Positions 8,098 to 16,123 of a DNA stretch of 46,409 bases are shown here, piece by piece. The notes beneath the pieces were generated by a model. It did no database searches. It saw only the letters and a program-made list of their open reading frames with translations, and had not been told where the DNA came from. Within the stretch, counting starts at the first letter, position 1; the number at the start of each line of letters is the position of its first letter. Position numbers and translations under genes: made by a program. Origin of the DNA: Candidatus Dormiibacterota bacterium (GTDB taxonomy: Bacteria; Chloroflexota; Dormibacteria; Dormibacterales; Dormibacteraceae); contig CATPBP010000030.1 of NCBI GenBank assembly GCA_955652675.1, positions 1 to 46,409 of the forward strand. The letters are read 5' to 3'.

Positions 8098-9606
8098 CTA
8101 CTTCTCGACCGCCGGACTGGCGGCTGACCGCTCGCGCAGCTCTCGCTTGAGAATCTTGCCGGTGGCCCCCTTCGGCAACTGGTCCACGATGTCAACCGCC
8201 TCTGGGAGCTTGTAACGCGCCAGCCGGCGCGAGAGATGATTTATCAGCGTCTTGCCGTCGACGCCTTGTCCCGGGCGGACGGTCACCGCAGCGAGAACCC
8301 GCTCACCTCGAACCGGGTCCGCGACGCCGTACACGGCAGCTTCCAGCACCGCGGGGTGCGAGTAGAACGCCTCCTCCACCTCAGCCGGCCAGACCTTGAA
8401 GCCGGAGACATTGATCATGTCCTTGACTCGATCGACGAGCGACACATAGCCGTCATCGTCCATGGTCCCGACGTCGCCGCTGAAGAACCAGCCGTCCCGG
8501 ATGGCGCGGGCCGTGTCCTCAGGCCGCCTCCAGTAGCCCCTCATCACACCCGGGCCGCGGATCACGATCTCGCCCCACCGCCCGTGCTCGACTTCGAACC
8601 CCGATTCGTCGACGATCCGAAGCTCGAAGTTCTCAATTGCGGTCCCGACCGTCTCCGGCCGGCGGGCGAAGTCGTGGTTATAACAGGCGAAGGGTGAGGT
8701 CTCGGTCAGGCCGTAGCCTTCGAAGATCGGCCTTCCGAAGCGTGCCTCCCACCGGGCCCCGATCTCGTCCGGCAGTGTTGCAGCGGCCGAGAACTCATAG
8801 CCGACCTTGCCCAGGTCCTCTGGATCGAGACCGGCGGCGAGCAGGTTGATGTAGATGGTCGGTACCCCGAAGAACTTCGTCACCTGGTCCTGCTTCAGGG
8901 ACTCGAGCACATCGTCCTGGACGTAGCGGCGATGGAGCACAACCGCAGAGCCCGCCCGCAGGCCTGAATTGACCACGAAGTTCTGGCCGAACACATGGAA
9001 GAGGGGCAGGAAGAGGAGCAGGCGGTCCTCGGGCAGGTAACCGCAGTGGTGGACCGTCGCCCAGGCATTCGACTCGATGTTGCCATGGGTCAGCATCGCT
9101 CCCTTCGGCTTGCCTGTCGTGCCCGAGGTGTAGAGGATCGCGGCCGGGTCGCCTGGATTCATGGCCGTGGCGCCTCCCGGTCGTGCGTCCTGCAGCCACC
9201 CGTCCAGGGTCGATTGGCCCTCGCCTTCGCAGACGACGACGTGCAGGAGTGCGGCCAGGTTCTGATGGTCCACGGCTTCCTGGCCGGATTCTGTGGTGAA
9301 GCAGACACTGGCTTCCGAATCGTCGAGGAGGAAGCCCACCTCGGCGGCGGTCAGAGAGGGGTTGATGGAGACCGCGACCGCCCCCGCCCGAAGCGTGCCC
9401 AGGTAGCAGGCCACGAACTCGGGAGTGTTCGGAAGATGGAGGGCGACCCGGTCGCCCGGTCCCACGCCCCTCTCCTGCAGCGCCCCGGCCACCCGGCTTG
9501 CGAGGTCGTCCAGTGCGCCGTAGCTGAGCCGGCGCCCCTCGAAGAGGATCGCGGAACGATCGGGATCGTGCCTGGCCCAGCCCGCCAGGGCGGAACCCAC
9601 GTTCAT
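8098..9606 (-). CDS. AMP-forming acyl-CoA synthetase (ANL superfamily)
   Basis: The 502-residue enzyme activates a carboxylic acid with ATP and CoA through an acyl-adenylate. The P-loop YTSGTTGKPKG is at 159-169 and GYGLTETSPFA is near 295-305. The adenosine-binding VDRVKDMINVSGFKVWPAEVEE region and the catalytic Lys484 in the KGATGKILKREL end are all present. Length and motifs fit long-chain or aryl/alkyl acid:CoA ligases; the acid cannot be told from the sequence. Its neighbour on the same strand is the PucR regulator. The divergent carboxylase-like operon raises the possibility that it activates the beta-keto acid made there, as the benzoylacetate CoA ligase does next to acetophenone carboxylase. 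That role is inference. Confidence 0.93.
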   Translation of the reverse strand: MNVGSALAGWARHDPDRSAILFEGRRLSYGALDDLASRVAGALQERGVGPGDRVALHLPNTPEFVACYLGTLRAGAVAVSINPSLTAAEVGFLLDDSEASVCFTTESGQEAVDHQNLAALLHVVVCEGEGQSTLDGWLQDARPGGATAMNPGDPAAILYTSGTTGKPKGAMLTHGNIESNAWATVHHCGYLPEDRLLLFLPLFHVFGQNFVVNSGLRAGSAVVLHRRYVQDDVLESLKQDQVTKFFGVPTIYINLLAAGLDPEDLGKVGYEFSAAATLPDEIGARWEARFGRPIFEGYGLTETSPFACYNHDFARRPETVGTAIENFELRIVDESGFEVEHGRWGEIVIRGPGVMRGYWRRPEDTARAIRDGWFFSGDVGTMDDDGYVSLVDRVKDMINVSGFKVWPAEVEEAFYSHPAVLEAAVYGVADPVRGERVLAAVTVRPGQGVDGKTLINHLSRRLARYKLPEAVDIVDQLPKGATGKILKRELRERSAASPAVEK

Positions 9607-9681
9607 CCCCGGAACCTACCAACCAGCCGGCGGCCCGGCTAGGTCGCGCGCGCACATGTCAGCCTCCCGCTTATCGGCCAT

Positions 9682-11505
9682 TCAGGCCGAACCGCGCAGG
9701 TCGGTGCCCACCTCTCGAAGCCGCAGGGCGACCATCAGGTTGAGACGAGCCTCGGCGTCGTCGAAGTCGATCCCCAGCTTCTCCTCGATCCTGGTCGCAC
9801 GGTAGCGAGCCGTGTTGAGATGGACGCCCGCCCTGCGGGCCGCCTGCTTGACGCTGAAGTTGCTTGCCACCAGCGCTTCGAGAAACGGGACCCAGTCCCG
9901 ACTCCCGCCGCTCCCCGGACCGCCGTCGAGCGGCCCCAACGTCTCCGACACGAAGCGCCGGATGTCGGCCGCCCCGGCCGGCTGTGCCAGGAGTCGCAGC
10001 AAGCCGAGATCCTCGACGAACACCACGCGGCGATCGCCCACGAGGCGGCCGGCCATCACCACCAGGTCGGTCTCTTCGAGCGAACGGCGCAGCTCTTCGG
10101 CGCTGCGGGCTTGGGATCCGACCGCGATCAAAGTGGGACGGATCCCCCCGCGCATCGCGGCGCCGGCCGCATCCAGCACCTGCTCCAGACGCCGGTGCTG
10201 CTCTCCCACCGCGACACGGCCCTCCGGCAGTATCAGGACGATCGAGTCGCTTCTGGTGACCGGCACGGCGCCCGGCCACGTCCTCTCCAGGAGCTGACCC
10301 AGCAGGTGGTGCAGCCGGGCCTGGCCGGCCTGGAAGCGATCGGAGTAGCGCTGCCGTGACACGTCGGCCAGCACGACCTTGGCCAGCCGAATCGGCGCGC
10401 GGGGCTCCAGGCCCAACCGGTGGAGCAGAGCCGCTTCCTCGCCAGACGTCTCGGCCACGAGCAGGTGCTCGAGGATGTCGGCCCGGAGCCGGAGCTCCAC
10501 TTCGGCCACCTCGCGTCCCTTCACCATCGAGAGGGCGAGGACGAGGGCCGCCTGCTGAAGGGTGCGAATCGCCGCGGATCCAAGCGACCCCCGAGCCGCC
10601 ACCGCGATCACGACCCCCAGGACCTCTCCCACGGCGATGATGGGCACGCCGACCGCCTCTGCCGCACCCAATTCGATCTGCCGGGGGCTGAAGTCGCCGT
10701 GACCTCCCATCAGATCGTCGATCAGCGAGGCCAGCTCGGGCGAGGCGGCGCGGCTCCTTTTCGGGGCCGTCACGAGCTGTCCCCCGCTTTCGGCGACGAC
10801 CACCTCAGCCTGGATCAGCTCGGCCAGGCGGTCGACCAGGTCGACCAGGTCGTGTCCGCCGATCGCCATCTCGGTCAGGTTGTTGTGGATGTGGATGAGG
10901 CGCTCCAGCTGCGCTTCCTGGTCGCGGAGAGTTCGGAGCAGGTTGGCGGACTTGATGATCACCGCCAGCTGCGGGGCGATCAGCTGGAGCAGCTCAACGT
11001 CCTCGACCCCGAAATCGCCACTGCGCTTGTTGATGGCATGGAAGACCCCGATCGACCTGCCCTCGACCTGGAGCGGCACGCTCAGGATGCGCTGCGCGTG
11101 GTAGAGCTGCACGAACCGCTGGAGGACCCGGCCGTCGTGCGCGGCGTCGTTTGTGAAGTAGGGCTGGCCTGTGAGAAACACGGTCACGGCGTTGCCGCCC
11201 GCTGACAGCGGCACCCTGTAGGCCCTGATCAGATCGTCGCTGTTGAAGCCGAACGCGGGCAGCTGCAGCTGAAGCTCTGCGGAAGGTTCATCGAAAAGCA
11301 TGAATCCGCCCGACTCGACGTCCAGGATTCGACCGACTTTCTCGATGAGGGCGGCCAGGACCTGCTGGTAGTCGGCGTCGGAGACCAGCGTGCGGCTGAC
11401 CTCCGAGAGCGCCGCGACCTGACGCTCCGAGACGGTGGCGGTGAACCGAGGCCACCTGCCGGAGGCCGTGGCGTCCACACGAGGCAGTCTAGGCCGGTTC
11501 GGCAC
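9682..11505 (-). CDS. GAF-domain regulator with PucR/CdaR-type C-terminal HTH
   Basis: The 607-residue protein has an N-terminal GAF sensor domain (about 25-205; LSVPLQVEGRSIGVFHAINK is typical) and a short coiled segment near 210-225. A second ligand-binding or degenerate GGDEF-like middle region follows. The C-terminal PucR helix-turn-helix is at about 535-600 (FLEALVASNFSVKQAARRAG, then HLNTARYRATRIEEKLGID). PucR-type regulators often control catabolism of purines, hydantoins and related compounds. It starts with GTG at 11505, only 126 nt from and divergent to the HyuA-like operon, so it is the likely local regulator. No strong ribosome-binding site precedes the GTG, so the start may be further in. 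Confidence 0.9.
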   Translation of the reverse strand: MPNRPRLPRVDATASGRWPRFTATVSERQVAALSEVSRTLVSDADYQQVLAALIEKVGRILDVESGGFMLFDEPSAELQLQLPAFGFNSDDLIRAYRVPLSAGGNAVTVFLTGQPYFTNDAAHDGRVLQRFVQLYHAQRILSVPLQVEGRSIGVFHAINKRSGDFGVEDVELLQLIAPQLAVIIKSANLLRTLRDQEAQLERLIHIHNNLTEMAIGGHDLVDLVDRLAELIQAEVVVAESGGQLVTAPKRSRAASPELASLIDDLMGGHGDFSPRQIELGAAEAVGVPIIAVGEVLGVVIAVAARGSLGSAAIRTLQQAALVLALSMVKGREVAEVELRLRADILEHLLVAETSGEEAALLHRLGLEPRAPIRLAKVVLADVSRQRYSDRFQAGQARLHHLLGQLLERTWPGAVPVTRSDSIVLILPEGRVAVGEQHRRLEQVLDAAGAAMRGGIRPTLIAVGSQARSAEELRRSLEETDLVVMAGRLVGDRRVVFVEDLGLLRLLAQPAGAADIRRFVSETLGPLDGGPGSGGSRDWVPFLEALVASNFSVKQAARRAGVHLNTARYRATRIEEKLGIDFDDAEARLNLMVALRLREVGTDLRGSA

Positions 11506-11631
11506 CAGAGGCCGAGCGAGCCCGGTCCAAGTGGGCTGTTCAGGTCATGGGCGAGTCCCCGCCCCGCTGATAGGTTCATGCGGAAAGCCCAGCTGTGGAC
11601 CACCGGCTGGGAGCTTCAGGAGGTGCGCAGG

Positions 11632-13584
11632 ATGGGCTTCACCGTCGACGTCGACATCGGGGGAACTCTCACCGACGGGCTCTTCAGCGACGGCGGCCGG
11701 GCGGAGGTCGTGAAGGTGGACACCACCCCGCACGACTTCACCGTCTGCTTCTTCGACTGCCTGCGGGAGGGCAGCCGGCGCTTCGGCTACGACGACCTGG
11801 AGGCGTTCCTGCGGGAGGTGGAGGTGATCCGCTGGTCCAGCACGATCGCCACCAATGTGGTGGCCGAGCGGAAGGGGCCGAGGGTCGGCCTGCTCCTTTC
11901 GCCGGGTGCCGCAAAGACCCTCTACGGTTCGGATCCGAGTCCGGCGATAGGGTTCCTGGTGCAGCCGGACCACCTCGCCGAGGTGGACCCGTTGACCGAG
12001 GACGAGGTGCTGTCTGCGGTCCGGGGGCTGCTCGAGCGTGGCGTACGGCGCATCTGCATCAGCCTGGCCGGCGCCTTCGAGGACCCTTCGGCCGAGCAGC
12101 AGGCAAGGCGCTGGATAGAGAGCCGGTTCCCCGACCATTACCTGGGATCGGTGCCGGTGCTGCTGGGTAGCGACATGGTCTCCACCGCCGACGACCGGAC
12201 CCGGACACACCTGGCCTTGATCAACGCGTACGTGCATACGCCGTTGGCCTCCGCGCTCTTCAAGGCGGAGGACGAGATGCTGAGCGCCAAGTACCGGCGG
12301 CCCCTCTACATCGGACACGTCAACGGCGGAGTGGCCCGGATCGCGAAGACCAAGGGTGTCGACACGACTGAGTCCGGGCCGGTCTTCGGACTGGCCGCGA
12401 GCGCCTGGTTTGCCAACACCTACCGAATCGATCAGGCCCTCTCGCTCGACGTGGGGGGGACGACAACGAAGCTCGGCGTGATCCAGGAGGGCCGCCCTCT
12501 GGTGAACGAGAAGGGGGACCTGTTCGGGATCCCGCTGGACATACCGTGGGTGGCCCTGCGGTCGGCCGCCGTGGGTGGCGGAAGCGTCGTTAGCCTTGCC
12601 GACGGCAAGGTCCGACTCGGTCCCGAGAGCATGGGCGCCTACCCTGGCCCGGCGGCATACGGCTTCGGCTCCAATCGCGCGACCCTCGTCGACGCGCTCC
12701 TGGTCGCCGGGATGATGAACCCCGATCGCTTCCTCGGTGGCCGGCGGCGCCTGCGCACCGAGCTGGCGGAGGCTGCTCTCCGGGCGGCCGTCGCGGAGCC
12801 GCTCGGCGTCGACATCGACCGCGCCGCGCAGCTCGTCCTCGACACCGCCACCGACACGATCGCGTCGGTTGTCCGCGACCTCGTCGGACAGCAGGCAGGC
12901 CAGTCACAACTCTTCGCCTTTGGCGGGAACGGGGCGAACCTGGCGGCGGCAGTGGCCCAGGCCATTGGAACCGAGCGCGCGGTCGTGTTCCGCCTGGGTC
13001 CCGTCTTCAGCGCCTTCGGCTCGTCCGTGTCGCAGGTGAAACACGTGGCGGAAGCCTGGCCGTCCGGGGCCGAGGCAGCTGACCCGGAAGCGCTAAACGC
13101 GCTCATCGAGCGCCTGAGAGGCCGGGTCCTTCTGGACGTCGCCGGCGAGGGCTTCGATCCCAAGGATGTGACGGTGGAGGTCGAGCTCCTGGTCGACGGC
13201 AAGCGCACCAGCATCGGCGAGAGCCCCACCGATATCGCCAGGGCCCTTTCGATCGAGGGTGACGATCGATCAAGCGGCGGGGTGGCCGTTACCGCTCGGC
13301 CCGTCGAGCAGGTCACCGTGACGGCCACCGCCCCCGTCGCCCGCTACGAGCCTCCGAGGGTGGACGGCAAGACCCATGTGCCCTCCGCGACCGGCACGCG
13401 TGCGGTCCTCTTCGCCGAAGGCCGCGAAGAGGCCGGAATCTACGACTGGGACCGGCTCGAGGCCGGCGCCAGGGTCAAGGGGCCGGCCGTCCTCGAGGGT
13501 GCGGCCAACACCTGCACCGTCCCGCCGGCGTGGGAGCTCGAAGTGGACGGCTACGGGAACGGGGTTCTCAGGAGGACCAGGTGA
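11632..13584 (+). CDS. HyuA-like ATPase subunit 1 of an ATP-dependent carboxylase/hydantoinase
   Basis: The 650-residue protein (about 70 kDa) belongs to the hydantoinase/oxoprolinase A family, an ASKHA-fold ATPase. The N-terminal phosphate-binding loop is DVDIGGTLTDGLF. The second half carries LSLDVGGTTTKLGV and the FAFGGNGANLAAAVAQAIG segment. Such subunits phosphorylate a carbonyl or lactam oxygen of the substrate, or bicarbonate, in partnership with a HyuB subunit. The ATG at 11632 has CAGGAGG 8 nt upstream; a start at 11578 would be less well placed. The stop overlaps the next ATG (TGATG). With its paralogue at 13967 it makes two different ATPase subunits, as in acetophenone carboxylase rather than the single HyuA of N-methylhydantoinases. 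Confidence 0.92.
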   Translation: MGFTVDVDIGGTLTDGLFSDGGRAEVVKVDTTPHDFTVCFFDCLREGSRRFGYDDLEAFLREVEVIRWSSTIATNVVAERKGPRVGLLLSPGAAKTLYGSDPSPAIGFLVQPDHLAEVDPLTEDEVLSAVRGLLERGVRRICISLAGAFEDPSAEQQARRWIESRFPDHYLGSVPVLLGSDMVSTADDRTRTHLALINAYVHTPLASALFKAEDEMLSAKYRRPLYIGHVNGGVARIAKTKGVDTTESGPVFGLAASAWFANTYRIDQALSLDVGGTTTKLGVIQEGRPLVNEKGDLFGIPLDIPWVALRSAAVGGGSVVSLADGKVRLGPESMGAYPGPAAYGFGSNRATLVDALLVAGMMNPDRFLGGRRRLRTELAEAALRAAVAEPLGVDIDRAAQLVLDTATDTIASVVRDLVGQQAGQSQLFAFGGNGANLAAAVAQAIGTERAVVFRLGPVFSAFGSSVSQVKHVAEAWPSGAEAADPEALNALIERLRGRVLLDVAGEGFDPKDVTVEVELLVDGKRTSIGESPTDIARALSIEGDDRSSGGVAVTARPVEQVTVTATAPVARYEPPRVDGKTHVPSATGTRAVLFAEGREEAGIYDWDRLEAGARVKGPAVLEGAANTCTVPPAWELEVDGYGNGVLRRTR

Positions 13585-13967
13585 TGGGCGAGCGGAAGAT
13601 CCGGGTGACCGAGTATCTGGACCTCGACGTGGACGCCGAGGCCTGGCTATGCCACGTGTGCGGGCACCGGCTGGGAGATGGCCGAACCAATTACAAGGAA
13701 GGCTGCTCAGTCCGCGCGCGTGATCCGAGAGAAATCCATCCTCCCAGGATCGAAGGCGAGTTCACCTTCGCGCCCGACCCCAACTGGGTTCGGGTGCTGG
13801 AGTTCCACTGTCCCGGCTGTGGGACCCAGGTCGAGACCGAGTACCTGCCGCCCGGGCACCCCGTGACGCACGACATAGAGATCGACATCGACCGGCTGCG
13901 GGGCAGGCTCGACAGCGGCGAGCTGATCATTCTCGACGGCCGGCTGGCAGTGCGAGAGGAGGCGTGA
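13584..13967 (+). CDS. Small zinc-ribbon subunit resembling acetone carboxylase gamma
   Basis: The 127-residue protein (about 14-15 kDa) has two Cys pairs, C23-x2-C26 (WLCHVCGH) and C76-x2-C79 (HCPGCG), plus Cys41. This spacing fits a structural zinc site. The C-terminus DIEIDIDRLRG with a short helix matches the small subunits of acetone and acetophenone carboxylases, to which I assign it with moderate certainty. Simple hydantoinases lack such a subunit. AGGAGG lies 8 nt ahead of the ATG, and the start and stop overlap both neighbours as TGATG, implying translational coupling and fixed stoichiometry. Confidence 0.8.
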   Translation: MGERKIRVTEYLDLDVDAEAWLCHVCGHRLGDGRTNYKEGCSVRARDPREIHPPRIEGEFTFAPDPNWVRVLEFHCPGCGTQVETEYLPPGHPVTHDIEIDIDRLRGRLDSGELIILDGRLAVREEA

Positions 13968-16117
13968 TGGAGACGGCGACCACCACCCGCAACACGCTGG
14001 ACGTGGACGTCGGCGGGACGTTCACCGACATGGTTGTCCACTACAAGGGAAAACCATTGACCCTCAAGGTGCCGACCACGCCGTACGACCTCTCGGTCTG
14101 CTTCCTCGATGCCGTGGAGGAGGCGGCGCGGACCCTGGACATGGACCCGAGGGAGTTTGTCAGCCATATCGACCTGGTCCGCTACTCGACGACCGTGGCG
14201 ATGAACCGGCTGATCGAACGAAAGGGGCCGCGCATCGGGTTGATCACGACCGAGGGGCACGAGGACGCGATCCTCATCGGTCGAGGCGCGCAGTGGATCG
14301 ACGGCACGCGCCTGGATGAACGCCGCGCCCTTCCCCGCATGACCAAGCCTCAGCCGCTTGTTACCCGCGAGCTGATCGTCGGCGTCAAGGAGCGCATCGA
14401 CGCGCGCGGCGAGGTCATGCGACCACTGGACGAGGACGATGTCCGCCGCAAGGTCCGGCAGCTCGTCGACCGCGGCGCCCGCGCCTTCGTCGTGACCCTG
14501 CTCTGGTCATTCGCCAACCCGAGCCACGAGAAGCGGGTCAAGGAGATCATCCGCGAGGAGTACCGCGACTATCACGTCGGCTACCTGCCGGTCATCCTCT
14601 CGCACGCCGTGGTCAGCCGGCTGGGCGAGTACGCGCGGACGAACACGGCCATCCTAGACGCCTACCTGCAGCGCTCCATGCAGCTGGAGCTGTCCTCGAT
14701 GTGGGACAAGCTCTGGGCCCAGGGCTACCAGGCGCCCTTCATGATGGTCCACAACACCGGCGGCTGCGCCGACGTGTTCCGAACCACGGCAAGCCGGACC
14801 TACAACGGAGGGCCGGTCGCGGGACTGGTCGGCGCGTACAAGATCGCCCAGGCCCTGGGTTACAAGAACGTCGTCGCCTCCGACGTCGGTGGAACCAGTT
14901 TCGACATCGGCCTGGTCGTCGATTCCGATGTCCGCAACTACGACTTCAACCCCGTCATCGATCGCTGGATGGTGGGCATGACGATGCTCCAGTCGCTGTC
15001 GATCGGTGCCGGTGGCGGATCCATCGCCTGGCTGAACCGGGATCTCGGGAACCGGCTGGAGGTCGGTCCTCAGAGCGCCGGGTCCGACCCCGGGCCTGCC
15101 TGCTACGGACTCGGGGGCGAGGATCCGACCGTCACCGATGCAGACCTGCTGCTCGGCTATCTGAACCCGGACAATTTCTTCAGCGGCCGCATGAAGCTCG
15201 ACCCCGAGCTCTCCCGTGAGGCTATCGAGAAGAAGATCGCGACACCACTCGGGATAGAAGTCATGGACGCGGCATCGCTCATCCGCCGGATCGTGGACGA
15301 GAAGATGTCCTCGGCCATCCGCAAGGAGGTCGTTCTTCGCGGCTACCGGCCGGAAGACTTCGTGCTGTTCGCGTTCGGGGGAGGAGGGCCGACGCACGCC
15401 TGCGGATACGGCCAGGACTTCCCGCGGATCGTGGTCTTCCCGTATTCAGCAGTGTTCTGCGCCTTCGGGTCCTCGATCATGGACGTCAGCCACCTCTACG
15501 AGCGATCTCAACGGATGATGATGATCGAGCCCATGACCGGGCGCGCCGTGCTGGACAGGGACAGCTTCAACGAGACCGTTCGCTCCCTCGTCGAAGACGC
15601 CCGCAGCGAACTGCGAGCAGAGGGGCTACCCGAAGACCAGGTCGTCTTCGAACTGGAGCTCGACATGCTCTACGGCGGCCTGATCCACTCCAAGCGGACC
15701 TCCACGCCCGGGCTGCAGATCGAGAGCGAGGAGGACGTCTGGCGGTTCTACAAGCAGTTCGAGACCGAGTTCAGCGAGGCCTTCAGCCCGCACGTGGTGA
15801 ACCTGCCAGGGGGCGTCTACATCGACACCTTCGTGCTCAAGGCCAGCGTGCCGGGCCAGCAGCTGCGCATGGAAACGCACCAGCTGGCGAGCGACGACGC
15901 GTCGGCTGCCCGCACCGGCCAGCGGGAGGCCTACTGGCCCGCGCTCGGCGCCTTCGCCGAGGCGGCGGTCTTCGACGAAGCAGTGCTGCGTCCTGGCAAT
16001 GTCATACAGGGCCCCGCCCTCATCGAGTCGCCCTTCACCACGATCGTTATCACGCCCGATCGTCAGTACAGGATTGACGAGCATGGGCTCGGTTTCATCG
16101 AGCCGACGAGGAGGTAG
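13967..16117 (+). CDS. HyuA-like ATPase subunit 2 of an ATP-dependent carboxylase/hydantoinase
   Basis: The 716-residue protein (about 80 kDa) is a second hydantoinase/oxoprolinase A-family subunit, clearly different from the one at 11632. Phosphate-binding loops are DVDVGGTFTDMVV near the N-terminus and ASDVGGTSFDIGLVVD in the middle. SIGAGGGSIAW and FAFGGGGPTHACGYGQDF are also typical. AGGAGG at 13957-13962 suits the ATG at 13967 better than the in-frame GTG at 13964. It overlaps the zinc-ribbon gene by one base and is followed 6 nt later by the HyuB-like gene. It would form part of the ATP-hydrolysing core; which of the two ATPase subunits phosphorylates the organic substrate cannot be told here. 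Confidence 0.93.
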   Translation: METATTTRNTLDVDVGGTFTDMVVHYKGKPLTLKVPTTPYDLSVCFLDAVEEAARTLDMDPREFVSHIDLVRYSTTVAMNRLIERKGPRIGLITTEGHEDAILIGRGAQWIDGTRLDERRALPRMTKPQPLVTRELIVGVKERIDARGEVMRPLDEDDVRRKVRQLVDRGARAFVVTLLWSFANPSHEKRVKEIIREEYRDYHVGYLPVILSHAVVSRLGEYARTNTAILDAYLQRSMQLELSSMWDKLWAQGYQAPFMMVHNTGGCADVFRTTASRTYNGGPVAGLVGAYKIAQALGYKNVVASDVGGTSFDIGLVVDSDVRNYDFNPVIDRWMVGMTMLQSLSIGAGGGSIAWLNRDLGNRLEVGPQSAGSDPGPACYGLGGEDPTVTDADLLLGYLNPDNFFSGRMKLDPELSREAIEKKIATPLGIEVMDAASLIRRIVDEKMSSAIRKEVVLRGYRPEDFVLFAFGGGGPTHACGYGQDFPRIVVFPYSAVFCAFGSSIMDVSHLYERSQRMMMIEPMTGRAVLDRDSFNETVRSLVEDARSELRAEGLPEDQVVFELELDMLYGGLIHSKRTSTPGLQIESEEDVWRFYKQFETEFSEAFSPHVVNLPGGVYIDTFVLKASVPGQQLRMETHQLASDDASAARTGQREAYWPALGAFAEAAVFDEAVLRPGNVIQGPALIESPFTTIVITPDRQYRIDEHGLGFIEPTRR

Positions 16118-16123
16118 CGGGAA

